A stretch of DNA of 64,000 bases from Chrysaora quinquecirrha (GCA_014526335.1 JACTAT010000174.1:362142-426141), one strand, 5' to 3'; numbered from the stretch's first letter, positions 31,626 to 44,300 are shown. Notes: generated by a model from the sequence alone, not told the origin. Numbers and translations: made by a program.

Positions 31626-32242
31626 CAGAGACAAAACCCCATAAGCCGGTCTGAATACGGAAACGGCAAACGGCATCAGGAAATGGCTGAAATGCGTAGA
31701 GATGCGGCTGTGTAAATGTTTTCTCAGCCACTGTTTATGGCTTCGCAAAATGTCAAAATTTCCAAGTTCTACCCTAGAGTTACCGTTACAAGCAAAATTG
31801 AACATTACCATTGTATGATGGCGACCAAATAATTTGCATGGAAAGTACAAAAAGTATAATTTTGAGGCACGGCTAGATATAATTTTTTCTTCTCTGTTTT
31901 CATCAAAAAGCAGTAAAACTCCTACAGCTAGCAAGTTCTTGCTTGATTAATAAATAAACAATTTATACCAGGTTTTAGAAAGCATAAGCTCTGAGAATTT
32001 CCTAAAAAAACCTTCGAAAAACTTCGTGGGTTTCAGTGTATTTGGAAAACAACAGCAAATTAAGAAATTTAATCAGGAAAACTACGTTGTGTGTTCAAAG
32101 TTAAAATAAAGAAAAATACATACCTTCAAATAGGACTAAGAAATAGCCATACTTCGTTGAAAACATTAGCTCATGTAGCAAAATTAGGGTTTTCGTGAAG
32201 ATAGGTTTCATTAAACTTCCACCATAAGTCCGCTAACTTCTT
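31626..32242. other. Intergenic, no gene seen
   Basis: No repeat or convincing exon. The minus-strand frame at 31527-31934 begins in non-repetitive DNA and runs into the minisatellite relic. Confidence 0.45.
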
Positions 32243-32470
32243 TCAACGCCAGGCTCCAGCTTTTGCGTGTTGATCGAAACAATTCACAAACCTGAAAGTA
32301 GGGAAGACTTTAATTTTCATAAATGCCTTGCTTACAGCCATAGAGAATTTATCAAGTCATAAATTATAAGAAAAGACAACTGAAAATTCAACCTTCTCGT
32401 CTCACGCTTGATTTGCTTGTAGAATTTAACGTCTGGCAGGTCGAAGCACTGACCCAAGGGAACACATTGT
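32243..32470 (-). CDS. Two putative terminal exons, possibly the 3' end of AHCTF1/ELYS
   Basis: Exons 32393-32470 (acceptor AAATTAG|ACA, donor AGAAG|GTTGAA) and 32243-32291 (acceptor TTTCAG|GTT). Phases fit each other and the phase 2 end of the ELYS exon at 36868. The frame reads QCVPLGQCFDLPDVKFYKQI then KRETRR, and ends with a short tail and stop. I see no known ELYS motif such as an AT-hook, so the link rests on strand, order and phase only. Could also be chance. Confidence 0.25.
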
Positions 32471-32739
32471 CTAATTTCAGGCAGAAACCCCTGTCCAAAT
32501 ACCTGCTTCACGAAGGAATTCATTAGGAGAATTACAAGCAAACCGGGGGGTTAGCTGATAATTGCGAATATGATACTCGCTGCTATTCGCCATTATGACA
32601 CGAACCAGGTAGTGTGTAAATAATTGAAAATTTCCGTAAACAAGAAGTTCCTTTGATTTATGCAAAATGAAAACCATCAAACTTCGGAGAATGCTTGTTC
32701 CAATGCGATTGAAAATGAAGTGTGAATGAATTCTGCTCT

Positions 32740-32930
32740 TTGAAGGATGATGCTAATGAATACAGAGAAAAATGAAGATGCAATGAATATGGTATGAAAT
32801 TAAGATGCTAATAAATGCAGTATGAAATGAAGATGCTAATGAATGCAGTATGAATTGATGATGCTAACGACTTCGGTATGAAATGAAAATGCCAATGAAT
32901 ACGATGCTAGTGAATATAGTATGCCATATA
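32740..32930 (-). repeat. 28-bp minisatellite, short array
   Basis: Units such as AATGCAGTATGAAATGAAGA then TGCTAATG. The reverse complement of the array at 41660-42030. Five to six units with substitutions. Confidence 0.8.
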
Positions 32931-32939
32931 GATGAAATA

Positions 32940-33190
32940 TCGACCGTTTAGCCACGTCGCAAAAAATTTCCCAAGCAAAACATGTTAGTTGTGAGACAAG
33001 CAATGTTTGCAAAGTGGCCAAACGGTCAAAAACAGTCAAACATTTTCTAAAATTGAAACACTGATAAACGGTCATTCAAACAAACGGTCATTCAAACAAA
33101 CGGTCATTCAAACATCGATAAACAACCAAACATTTTAGGCCAATTTCTTTTGTTTGATAACCAATATTCTATCGCTAGACCAGGGCCTAA
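32940..33190. mobile_element. MITE of the GGCCCTGGCCAAACG family, diverged copy
   Basis: GACCGTTTAGCCACGTCGC and GGCCAAACGGTCAAAAACAG inside, right end CGCTAGACCAGGGCCTAA. A triplication of AACGGTCATTCAAACAA at 33068-33115. The left terminus is not clear. Confidence 0.6.
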
Positions 33191-33699
33191 TAATTGCATA
33201 CTGTGAATGTTTTGAATTTCATACCTTTCCAGCTTCAGTAAACTTTGTTTTCTCACTGTTCACCTTGTTGTCTTCCCTTCAGCATTGATTTCAGAGGCCA
33301 GTCCATCAATCCTCTATATTATCGTTGGTTCACAGCATGTATACAGCGTTTTTTTTGCATTTGGTTCACAACTATTGCGCGTTTCGCTGTACTTATCCGA
33401 CTGATTGCTCGTTAGTACAGTTGATGTACGAACAATCACGTCTTTAATTTACCAAGAAACAATTTTGACATGGGAAACCGAAATTTGTGGCTTGCATTAA
33501 GAAGAAATGAAATCATTTGCAGGCAATCAAAATTTGATTTTGCCTCGATAAAGGACTGTATGCCAGTGCGAAATATTGGTAGAAGTTAAATATTGTTCAC
33601 CTTGATTTTTTGTGTCTTCTCTTACGCCTCTACGTTGTTCCTAATTATCAAATGAACAAAACATAAACGGTATTCCCACTATTTCCATCCTCACCCGGG
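33191..33699. other. Intergenic, no feature
   Basis: AT-rich DNA without a recognisable element or exon. Confidence 0.4.
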
Positions 33700-34205
33700 A
33701 TAATGTATGCGCAGTACAGTGGAGGATATTCAGAACAGTGGAGTGATATCATCAGTACGGTAGCTTTCAGTACTGACTGTACTATACTGATGATATCCCT
33801 CCACAGTACAGAATATCTTCCACTGTACTGATGATATCCCTTCACTGTACTGATGATATCCCCCCACCGTACTGATGATATCCCTCCACTGTACTGATGA
33901 TATCCCTCCACTGCACTGATGATATCCCTTCACTGTACTAAATATCCTCCACCGTACTGATGATATCCCTCCTTCGTACTGATGATATCGCTCCACTGTT
34001 CTGATCATAACCGTCCACTGTACTGATGATATCCCTCCACTTTACTGATGATATCCCTCCACAGTACTGATGTTATCCCTCCACATTACTGAATATCCTC
34101 CACTGTACTAATGATATCCCTCCACTGTACTGGTGATATCCCTCCACTGTACTGAATATCCTCCATTGTACTGCACACCCTCCACTATACTGCAAATGCA
34201 TTACC
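33700..34205. repeat. 22-bp minisatellite array with inverted terminal flanks
   Basis: Units GATATCCCTCCACTGTACTG with period 22, some shortened to AATATCCTCCACTGTACTG. The left flank CCCGGGATAATGTATGCGCA then GTACAGTGGAGG is the inverse of the right flank CCTCCACTATACTGCAAATG then CATTACCCGGG. So the array sits inside an inverted-repeat frame with CCCGGG-proximal ends. Open frames are repeat artefacts. Confidence 0.9.
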
Positions 34206-34243
34206 CGGGGTATTCCCACTTTCTTCATCCTACACTTTTGCAA

Positions 34244-34512
34244 TTAGGCCCTGGCCAAACGATCATTATCAAACATTTGAATATTGCTTATGCCAAACCT
34301 AATGTTTGACTGACCGTTTGGCCAGGTTACAAACATTGCTTGTCAAACATATTCACCCCATACAAGCACGAAACGTTTTTGAAGCTTATCAAAAACACTG
34401 CATGCACGAACTCCACTTACCAAGCAATGGTTTGTGACCTGACCAACGATTACTTTTGAAGCAAATTTCAAATGTTTGACTAACAATGTTTGATCTTTTG
34501 ACCAGGGGCTTA
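34244..34512. mobile_element. MITE, GGCCCTGGCCAAACG family, near-complete copy
   Basis: Left end TTAGGCCCTGGCCAAACGAT, right end TTTGATCTTTTGACCAGGGG then CTTA. Repeated AAACATTTGA / CAAACATTG words. Confidence 0.88.
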
Positions 34513-34985
34513 AACATTGCTTTTAAAGAGGGGGTGTTGGGTTTTACGGTTACACAGATTTGCTAATATTTTGGCTCGAGTTCTCGGTTTTTTTTCCGAA
34601 AAATTACGCGGTTTTTCGGTTTTGAAAATCTCGTCGGTGAACGGTTTTACGGCATTTCTGGATAATTTTTCCAGTCTTTGATTACGATTTTGCGTTTTTT
34701 GGTACTGAATGCTGACTCAATAAAGCTACAGGTTAGCTCGCAATGAAGGGAAGAAAACGTCTCGAAAACGTGAAGTGAACAGTAAAAGTTGAATAACCTA
34801 AAGTTTTGATAGATTATGTGCACTTTTTGTGAAAACGGATACTTAAACATCGTGCCATACGGTTTTCTTCAAAACATCGCATGGTTTTACGGTTTTTGAG
34901 CAAATTTTGGCCTCCAAACACCCCTTCTTTGAAGCAAATCTCAAATTTTTGACCAAAATGTTTGATCATTTGGCCAGGGCCTTAG
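34513..34985. mobile_element. Second GGCCCTGGCC copy split by another MITE (34530-34924)
   Basis: After AACATTGCTTTTAAAGA an element with ends GGGGGTGTTGGGTTTTACGG and GGCCTCCAAACACCCC (34530-34924, repeated TTTTACGGTT and CGGTTTT words) interrupts the sequence. It resumes as TTTGAAGCAAATCTCAAA and ends GATCATTTGGCCAGGGCCTT. This gives the insertion order. Confidence 0.7.
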
Positions 34986-35025
34986 GTTCCTAAGAACCCT
35001 AAGTACAAAGAGAAAGATTTCATGT

Positions 35026-35332
35026 AGATTATAAAAAGTAAAGTAAAGTTGTCGTTTTTGAGTCTACTACTAGCCTGGGGCTACTCAGTCAACTTTACAC
35101 TTTACCCCTGGTCTGGATGCATTAGCATATAGCAGGGTGCAGCCACACACGGCACTCATAACTACCGACCAGGTACCCACTTACACACCTGGGTGGAGAG
35201 AGGCACATTTTTGTTAACAGCTAGCCCAAGGTTATTATCTCTATTAACACAAGTAGAAAGACCGTGGCTCGATCCCACAACATTTTCGCTGTGAATCCAG
35301 CACGCTAACCACTGCGCCACAGAGACCACGCT
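35026..35332 (-). mobile_element. tRNA-derived SINE-A, copy 1
   Basis: On the minus strand: A box in TGGCGCAGTGGTTAGCGTGC, B box GGGATCGAGCCACGG, then a body with AACCTTGGGCTAGCTGTTAA and TACCTGGTCGGTAGTTATGA, ending in CTAGTAGTAGACTCAAAAAC and a short A/T-rich tail. A second copy is at 59848-60135 on the other strand. Confidence 0.88.
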
Positions 35333-36104
35333 TATCTTATTTATATCAATTAAAATATTTTTTTTGTGGTGAATTAAAAACGTTGGAAAATCATTAAAAG
35401 CCAAATGAGGCCGCAGCAATATTTTCCAAATTTTGGGGGATAATAAAGGAACATGCGAAATGTACCCAGTAAACAATTTAAGATGGCCAAAATGAAAAGG
35501 GAACAACGAGAAACAGAGGCAAAATCCTCCCAACCCGCTTGACTATTAATCTGGAGAATAATCCTTCAAAACAAGGAAATTTCTTCAAGGGAACAGGGGA
35601 ATAAACCCTCCCCCCCGACACAGCCCTCACTGCAAATATATCTTCATTAGTCAAAGGGAATCAGGAAGAAATGAAAGGGGGTTTTACCCATATCTAGGGG
35701 GAACTCCAGGAGCAAAAACCCTTCAAATTCAACGCTAAATTTAGCGATTGTATGATATGAATACACAATGAATAAATTGGTTAATTTTTCGCTACAATAA
35801 CGCGAAATATTCGGTAAAGATGAGAAACTATTTTGATCAATGATAAATGTTATAAAAACCTTTCTGGCGTAACAATTTTCGATCGATTTCGTAAGGTCAT
35901 TGTGTGTGGCGATGACAAGTTGGCTACACGAGGACTTTGCAAAGATCGACGCAGCGACTTTCGCCTTTCTTTTTTCTTCGTATCTGAAGCAGGAACGAAT
36001 GATATCGCACTTTCGCTGATAAACTGGTCCCTGTGGAAGAGAAAAAGTGATATTAGGTATCGATGGAAAGAAATAGCGGACAGTTATAGCTGCCAATAAT
36101 AGAA
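35333..36104. other. No gene recognised
   Basis: The minus-strand frame 35647-36096 (149 codons) has no recognisable motif; the overlapping plus-strand frame 35833-36099 also does not. I treat both as chance. Confidence 0.4.
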
Positions 36105-36715
36105 ATTTTCACAGAGGTCTGGGTCGGTGCGACATATTTCTGAAAAATGGTAGGTATGTCGAGGAATCCTCATCACGTGCAAAGACCAGAATTGCCGTCC
36201 TTTCAGGAGAGATATTGCAGAAAATTTTGCTCCAAATTTACGTTTAGTTGGAGTTTAAGTGACAGAAAAGTTTCAAGTCCCAGTTTATCTGCTCTAGGAA
36301 GCATTTAATTACGTATTTTCTTTTTTGTCTTTTTGTGAGTTACTTGCATCTTAAATCCTGAGTTTCCTGGGAGATATTTATAGCATCTAATTTCACAGAT
36401 TTCTTTCCTCTCTTAGTCTTCTATTATTTATGAATTAGAAGTACATCTGCTACACCAGCTCTCGTAAAGCGGCTGCAATCAGGTGAAAGTGACGGTGAAA
36501 TGGTGTTTTAGCGCTAGTCACTAGGATCTCAGTAGTAGGCTAACTAATCGAGACCTCGACCCTGGCTGTGACACTACCGTGGCTGGGCTCGAACCCTGAC
36601 CACACTGAGCTTCTGACACCACGAGTCGGCTGGATTACACCACGACGCCACAGCACCTTCAAGGTCGTTGCACGTGGAGAGGATTCCCTTACTCAAGATA
36701 TCTACTCAATATTGT
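36105..36715. mobile_element. GGTCTGGGTCGGG MITE family, copy with nested SINE
   Basis: Left half ACAGAGGTCTGGGTCGGTGC, AAATGGTAGGTATGTCGAGG; right half GTCGTTGCACGTGGAGAGGA then TTCCCTTACTC. The right half is interrupted by SINE-B (36486-36662). Confidence 0.82.
36486..36662 (-). mobile_element. tRNA-derived SINE-B, copy 1
   Basis: On the minus strand GCTGTGGCGTCGTGGTGTAA (A box) and GGTTCGAGCCC-like GGGTTCGAGCCCAGCC (B box), then GTCGAGGTCTCGATTAG and CTACTACTGAGATCCTAG. The same sequence in opposite orientation is at 41033-41205. Confidence 0.88.
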
Positions 36716-36867
36716 ATAATTTACACCCGTTAGTCACCCTCCATCATCCAAAATGAAGCGTTAGATAAGGCAGATAAGACTTACTTCTAAGGCGTTTCTA
36801 GGCTCACTTTAAATAACAACTTACAACCACTTTATAACTTATAAAAACATAATAAAAGACTCCATAC

Positions 36868-38362
36868 TTGAATTGGTTGCTCTCCCCAATCTCCTGCAGC
36901 AGTGCCTTTGATTCTCCTATCACCTGACTCTTCCTTGCTGAAGACCTCGTAACCGGTCGCGAATATAAAGCCTCGTTTTGAGAAACCTTTGGCGTATGAA
37001 AAGAGCGTCTTTTCGGTTTCGATGGCGATAACGAAGTTTTACCTGATTTTTTAGGGGATTTTAAGGCGATATTCGTTTCCTGTTGCTTCATTGTATTTTT
37101 ACTTCGTGTCGTCGACTTTTGCGGTTTCGACGACATTTTTGCTTGTTTCGGTGGCGTCGCTTCTTTTTCTTCGATGGTGTCGAAAACATTGCGATCAGGA
37201 GTTTCGAGGACATCAGATGGCGTAAACGCGAAACTGCTTCCTGGAGACTCGAAAGAAGTGTCGTAATCGATCATCGATGGAGTCAGATCTGTTCTGTCGA
37301 CAAATATCTTCAAATCCCCTCGTCCCTTTTTCATTAATTCCTCCACCGCAGAGCCACTATCAATGTCGCTGTTTCTCATGCTTGGCAAGGTGAAAAAATC
37401 AGGGGTGACAAACGCCCCAGATGACCCCCTCTCACCTTCAGATTGTTCACTTATAACAGGGGTATCCAATGTAGTAAAATCATGCGATGAAAGCTGTGTA
37501 GTTGAACTTTCTTCAGCCTCAGTTTCGTGCTCTCCAACCTCTTTTTCGTGTTCTTCGTCCTCTTGTTCGTGTTCTTGAGCCTCTTGCTCGTGTTCTACCG
37601 TATCGTTTTCAGTCTTTTCCGCTTCCTTCTCAAGAAGAGGTGTTCCAGCTTTCCTTTCTTCATCAAACTCCTTTTCAGCCTCCGCAATTGACTCTTTACC
37701 TTGTTGGACAATGGCATCGCTGACCATTTCATCAACCTCCTTTTCAATTTTAACCTCTTTTTCAAGTAAATGTTCCTTGTCGATTTCAACAGGTTCTTCT
37801 TTGCTTTCATTTTTCGTCTCAAACACCTCTCCAGCCTCGTTTTCCCCGATTTTAGTTTCAGCGTCATCATCATCAGCTTTTATATCGGTTTCAACTTTCA
37901 AATTACGCAAAACTTGCGCCTTGTTTTCATTTTTGGCCTCGGTTTGGTCTTCTGTCTCCAATTCAACTTCAGTTTTGACGCCATCAGGAACTTCTGATTC
38001 AAGTCCAGTTTCTGAAATTTGATTATTTGCCTCACTTTCATGATCAGCCTCCCTATTAATCTCAGCCTCTGTTTGAATTTCAGTCCCTGTACGAGGCTCA
38101 ACCTTGACAAAATGTTCAATCTGTTTACCAGGTTCTGCCTCTCTATCAGCGTGAGCATCGTCTTGACTCAACGGGCCCTCATTTTCGATTTTAGCCTCTT
38201 CTCTATGTCCATCAATTAGGATTTCTGCCTCATTATCAGACAGTTGTAGAATGAATTCATCACCACTCCCAGCACTGACATCTGCATTAGTGATTTCGTC
38301 TGAGCGATATGTCAGCAAACCTCCTGATGAACCTGCATCCTCGTTTTCATGTATATCAGAAT
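36868..38362 (-). CDS. AHCTF1: Large acidic exon of ELYS
   Basis: A 1495-bp exon, acceptor TTTGATTTTAG|ATT, donor TTCAA|GTATGG. Residues 1-300 are dominated by Glu and Asp in irregular repeats ([20 protein letters not shown]). The second half has Ser/Thr-Pro sites ([35 protein letters not shown]) and ends in a basic stretch ([14 protein letters not shown]). This fits the disordered C-terminal region of ELYS, with many potential CDK/PLK sites and a possible nuclear import signal at KPKRR. The unspliced frame runs on to 36804, but the tail there is intron-like. Confidence 0.85.
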
Positions 38363-41300
38363 CTAAAATCAAATTTAACATACAGTTGTTATTCGATTTT
38401 CCGACCCCTCGTTCATCCGGATTTCGGTTATCCGGTCCGTCAAAAATTTTGATGAATCGTTAGACATAAAGTTTAGAGGGGGGTTAATGGACGGAAGATT
38501 AAGACTCTGTCCCAATAAGATAAACGGGACAAACAGTCCCCCGTGTGCTAGAACAGGTCATACCGGTTTTACCGGTTTTATTCACAGTGGGCATGTGCAG
38601 AAGCACATGTGAAGAGCTGCCATCACCCCAGTCTGATCATTCGATATACGCCTCTTCGAAAGCACGAACATTGGAAGTCATGGAAAATAAAAGATTTCAC
38701 AACTATCCCACCCACCCAAGTTCCCTCTTTTATTTCTCTGGTTGCTTTTCTCTTCTTCTTACTCTGCGGCACTTTTCGCCGGAGAACAGGTGCGTTCGCC
38801 GGAGAATAGGTGCGTTGCCTGCCGGAATATGATTCCCTGGCCAATCACCTGCTGTAAAAAGGTTTATTGCGCAGGCAAACCGGGCAATGCACTTGAATGC
38901 CCAATTTTCCTGCTTAAGGGTCCGGACATTAAACTAAGAAATCGTTATTCAAAGAATATTCTATTTTTCTTTGCACGAATCACTCAAACATCTAAATGTC
39001 ACGCAGAAATGATATCAGAATCACTCTAAAACCTCTAATACTCCAGTATTCTGAGAATGTTTTGTTTGAAAAATATGAAACTACTCTTGTTAGTTTGCAA
39101 CTGTTTTCACTGTGATTATATATTTCCGATTATCCGGAATTTTGGATTATCCGCACACACTTCGAAAACATCGTGTACCGAGTAGGCCGGATAATCGAAT
39201 AACCACTGTATTACTAAGGGCCTGTTGACATGGAGGCTGGCCAGCCCGGTTAGGAGAGCTGGCTCGGCCAAGCGAGATCTGACAGAACAATAAATTCTTT
39301 TGTTTGTGAATCTTGCGTTTACATGAACAATCACCCAGCCCGATGAGACGAGATCCGTGATCAAAGGACGCGGATCCACCTGGCCGAGATCTGCGGGAAC
39401 GAAATAATCTTTGTTTGTTCACTTTGCGTTTATATGGAGAGCGGGCCAGCCCAGTCAGCGACAGCGAGGCGAAATTCTGACAGGAAAGAATGGAAAAGTG
39501 TTAATAAGCAAGGCTAGCTCGGCTAACCGGGCTGGAAAATTTATCCATGTAAACGCTCTGAAAAAGGATCCCGCCTAACCGAGCTAACTCGGCTAACCGG
39601 GCTGGTCAGCCTCCATGTAAACAGGCCCTAAACTGACGGAGACGAAACTTGATACCGTATTTCCTCGAATAACCACCCGACCTGGAATAAGTACCCACTT
39701 TGGATGGTGCTGCCAATCAGGTTGATTTCTGACACTCCTTTGATAATGTTTGTGCAAGCTCTTGATGGGAGGAATCATTAGAAACCGTTGCCAGTTCCTG
39801 CAAAACTTATTTTTCACCGCAACGTTAGTTTCTTCATAAACACCTTTGATTTTTATTTCATTCTTAACTTTATTATTATTACCTTCAATCAATGGTGCTC
39901 CAAGCACATGATGCGTGTTTTCCATGTCTTCGACTTGTATTACTGGCTCCTTTGTCTTTTCGGCATCAATGATTTCTGATGCCAGGCTAGGCATCGTTGG
40001 TTGCAAGGAGGCATCTGCTGTCAACAGACCTAAAGAAACAGAGTAATGATGACACATTTAGAAATTGAATGATTCATGGCTGATGATAGAGCACTGTAGC
40101 GTAGTAGTGAGCACTTGCGCCATTTGGGCTCAAGGTCTGCGGCTCAAATCCAGGCTAAGGAGCACAAATTTACAAGGTGTAAAAACCTTGCTCTCTGTGA
40201 CATCGCATCAAGGTATAAAATTGGAACCTTAGTGATGAAGGCCTAAAAAACCCTCGTAGCGCCCAGTGTATGGCTGCATGTGAGTCGATATATACTCCCC
40301 AGGGAGTATAGCAAAAAAAAACGGAAAAGAAAAAAGAGCTAAGGCGCTGTAAAGTAACTGTAAAGCGCTGCTGAATATGTCCAGTTATAGATAACGGCGC
40401 CATATAAAAGCCATGGCCTTTACCTTAACCTATGACTCAAGGGATTTGATGCTTTTTAAAGTTGTTCCAGACTCTCCGAGTTGGTCCGACCTCGTCAGAC
40501 CCCGTTAGACCTTGTTAGAACCCAGTTACACGAGATTAGCTGGGTCTGCTCTGGCTCTGTTTAGAGCCAGTTGCGGATCCGTTCAGAAGTAGAGCCAGCT
40601 CGTCTCTTGTCTATTAAGATCCCGTGTAAACGCTTTGGATCGTAAAATTACTGGTACAGAAACGAAACTCGAGTAAAAGTGAACGAATTAAGCCTACAAG
40701 AACACATCCCTTTTGGAAGAGAAATTGAATTTTCCGCCCTAGCCCCAACAAGATACTGTTGGGATAAAAAGAAGGAATGTCAAGCAGTCTTGTAGGAAGA
40801 AATGTGGTAGCGCATGCTTCAACTTAAAAAAAATACGGTTTTCAAATCTTTCTGGATCCAGTTCTTCTTGTGTAAACGTGTTTGAATAGAGCCAGGACCG
40901 GCTCTGCAGAACCGATCCATTTTCTCTCGTGTGAATAGGGTCTATTGGATAAGCCTTAGACCCTGCTTACACGAGAGAAAACAGGACGGTTCTGGTCAGA
41001 GCCAGAGCCAGTTCAGGCTCTTTTCCAACGCGTGAAGGTGCTGTGGCGTCGTGGTGTAATCCAGCTGACTCGTGGTGTCAGGAGCTCAGTGTGGTCAGGG
41101 CTCGAGCCAAGCCACAGTAGCGTTACAGCCAGGGTCGAGGTCTCGATTAGTTAACCTACTACTGAGATCCTAGCGACTGGCGCTAAAACGACATTTCACT
41201 TTCATCTTCTGAAAGATGATCATGTTTAGACTTATGCAAGCATATCGATCAAGAGGCTGAATGATTTGACATTCTCAGCCCACACCCACTTTGAATAGAA

Positions 41301-44300
41301 TAAAAATATTCAAATAACACACACCTGACACTACATCCAAATGACTTTCATTATTCGACTCATCAGCTATGATAATGTCATCTTTTCCTTGCTGAGTAAA
41401 ACTCGATCCATCCAATTCGGCTTCCCCGTGAGACTCGCTGAGTTCAATGACGTCACTTTTGTTTGAAGTCTGAGATTCAGCAGCAGTTGGAGATTCAGCA
41501 GGGATTCGAGCTTCTAAAATGGGGAAGTATGATATTTAAACGAAAATAAACCCGTACAACAGGTCTTCCGTTTGAACGAACAAATGGAACTGTTCTGTTC
41601 CAGTTGAAGTACAATGAACAAAGTGTGGACGCGAACGCATAAATTCAACTCTTGGTTACTTTGCAGCATGGTAATTTCATGCCATATTTATCAGCATCTT
41701 CGTTTCATACCGTATTCATTAGCATCTACAGTTCATACCACATTCATTGGCATTTTTATTTCATACCATAATCATTCAGCATCTTCATTTCATACCGTAT
41801 TCATTAGCATCTACAGTTCATACCACATTCATTGGCATCTTTATTTCATACCGTATTCATAAGCATCTTTATTTCATACCGTATTCATTAGCATCTTCAT
41901 TTCATACTGTATTCATTAGCATCTTCATTTTCAACCAAATCCATAAGCACCTTCACCTCATACAATATTCCTCAGCATCCTCATTTCATACTGCATTCAT
42001 TACCATCTTCATTTAATATGGTGTTTGGTATTCCTACTGTAAGAAGATCTTGCGAAAATAGAAATAAAAACAATAAAACAATAAAAAATATCTTTCAAGC
42101 AATACCTGTTATTACTGTACTTGTATCCTCATCATTTCTTTGAAGCAATTCGACAATTTCCGATGTGCTTTCTTCATCTTCACTTTGGGTCTGTTTGTGT
42201 AGATCCCTTCTTTCAATCGTCTCACTTTGCTGTGGCGAAGTGGGATGAGTTTCTTCGGCCAGAATGCTTGGAGATTCCGTAAAATCTAGTTTTGGCAATG
42301 CAGATTGGGTTTTTAAGTCGAATGAACACCTGAAAGAAAAATATGTGCACACGCTATTATCTGAGTTGAAATGATAGCGTTTTCAGGTAATTGTGGCGAA
42401 TTCCGGCAGATATTCACACGAGAAAGACAGCGTTTTAGTAAACATGGCAATCATGACAAAAAATTAAGTCTTCGCTCTGTAGGTCTATCAGACGGACCAC
42501 TATAGGTTTATAGGTCTGCGGCTACACGGCTTCGATCCCCATTTTGCGTGCGGCTTTCGGATTTCGCGATGCTTTTCCTACTGTCTGCCGCTTCAGAAGA
42601 AGTGGCGGCTTGCGTTTTTTGGTGGGTATCGATCGGTTTGCGGCATTTGGCATGCGGCTTTCTGGCCTAAGGTACCGAAACGTATGTAGTTAGGCTCATA
42701 TCACATGACCACAAATTCGTATTCGGCCTATATGAATAATTTCACCAGCCACCCCATACTCAAATGCCAGACGCGTTTCGCTCTAATTGGAGCTCATCAG
42801 TGACATGTTGAGCACAAAGCTCCGGTGGTCGTGTGATTAGCACTAATAAACCCCGGTTCGATTCTCACACATGTCACTGATGAGCTCCAATAAGAGCGAT
42901 TGTTTTTGCTTCGCTCCAAAAGAACGCACCCTTAATGTCAAATGAAAGACATATGAACGGTTAAACATAGGGGCCCTATGGGCATGTTCGAAGAACGACT
43001 CTGGTTGAATATAGCTACTTCGGTCAAATGATGAAAGATGTTTATCGGTATGCACAACGATGACGATGATGATTATTATGATAATGGTGGTGGTTATGAT
43101 GATGATATTGATGACCACGATGATTATGATGCTGGTTGGTAGGGGTGATTGTGGTGGTAGGGTGGTGGTGTTGATAAGGGTGGTCGTGGTGAAGGTTGTA
43201 GGGGTGGTTGTGGTGGTGGTGATAAGGGGGGGGGGCTGGTGGTTGTGATAGGGGTGATCGTGGTTATGGTTGTAGAGGTGGTTGCGGTGGTGGTTATAGG
43301 GGGGTGGTTGTGGTGATAAGGGTGATCGTGGTGATGGTTGTAGGGGTGGTTGCGGTGGTGGGGATAGGGGTGGTGGTGGTGATGGTTGTAGGGGTGATTG
43401 TGGTGGTGATGCCGTTCCTTTAGATCTTGCCACAGCCACATCGTCAATGATGGTAATCATGACGATGATGATGATGATTATGATGATGATGATGAGAATG
43501 ATGACGATTTGCTTTGAAAAGTATTTTGAAATTGCCGCTCTTGCCCAGACTCTATGATTCATGATGAACGTTTGAAATGTCACTAACTGGACCAATGTGG
43601 CAATTTGCCATCGTTTATTAAGTAAACAACAATGACTCATAGTGAACTATTACGAGTCAGTAGAACAATTGTCACATGACCTAAGATTGACAAAGCCGTT
43701 TGCAGGCCGCCATTGTGAAAAACCAACCGCAAATTGCGCATCAATTGCCGAGACAATGGCTTTAAGAGCATTCTTGAGATGCTTGTACTATTGTTACACG
43801 TTTTCCATTGTTCGAGCGTTGGTTAGTTAGTTAGTTAGTTAGTTAGTTAGTGACACGCCACCCCACACCAATATGTTCGAAATTCTTCGAACATAAAAAG
43901 GGCAAATGAAACCTAAGAAAATTAAATAGACATTACCGTCCCAAAAAGGAAGGAGATTCCGGGGTATCAACGGGCGAAGTTGGAGGTGAATTCGGATCAG
44001 CTAAAATAAAATACAAAAAGCGAAACAATATATATTTTAATTAAACTTGTTTCACATTAGGCCCTGGCTAAACGATCAAACATTGTTGGTCCAACATTTC
44101 AAATTTTCTTTACAACAAATGTTTGACTGTTTGGCCACGTCCAAAAACATTGCTGTCCAACATCGATGTTATTGCTAGTGTATAAGCATGAATGCCTTGT
44201 TGTTAAGAAATTTTGCTAGGTGGTGAAATGCTACAAGTTGTTGCAGCTTGTCAAAAACAAAAGAAATGTTTGACAAGCAATGTTGGAAAAAGGCCAAACA

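Noticed and set aside
35647..36096. 149-codon minus-strand ORF as a possible ELYS exon
   Set aside because: No splice borders with the right phase and no similarity to ELYS-like sequence.
43640..43860. 62-codon plus-strand ORF
   Set aside because: Intronic, ends in a TTAG tract, no motif.
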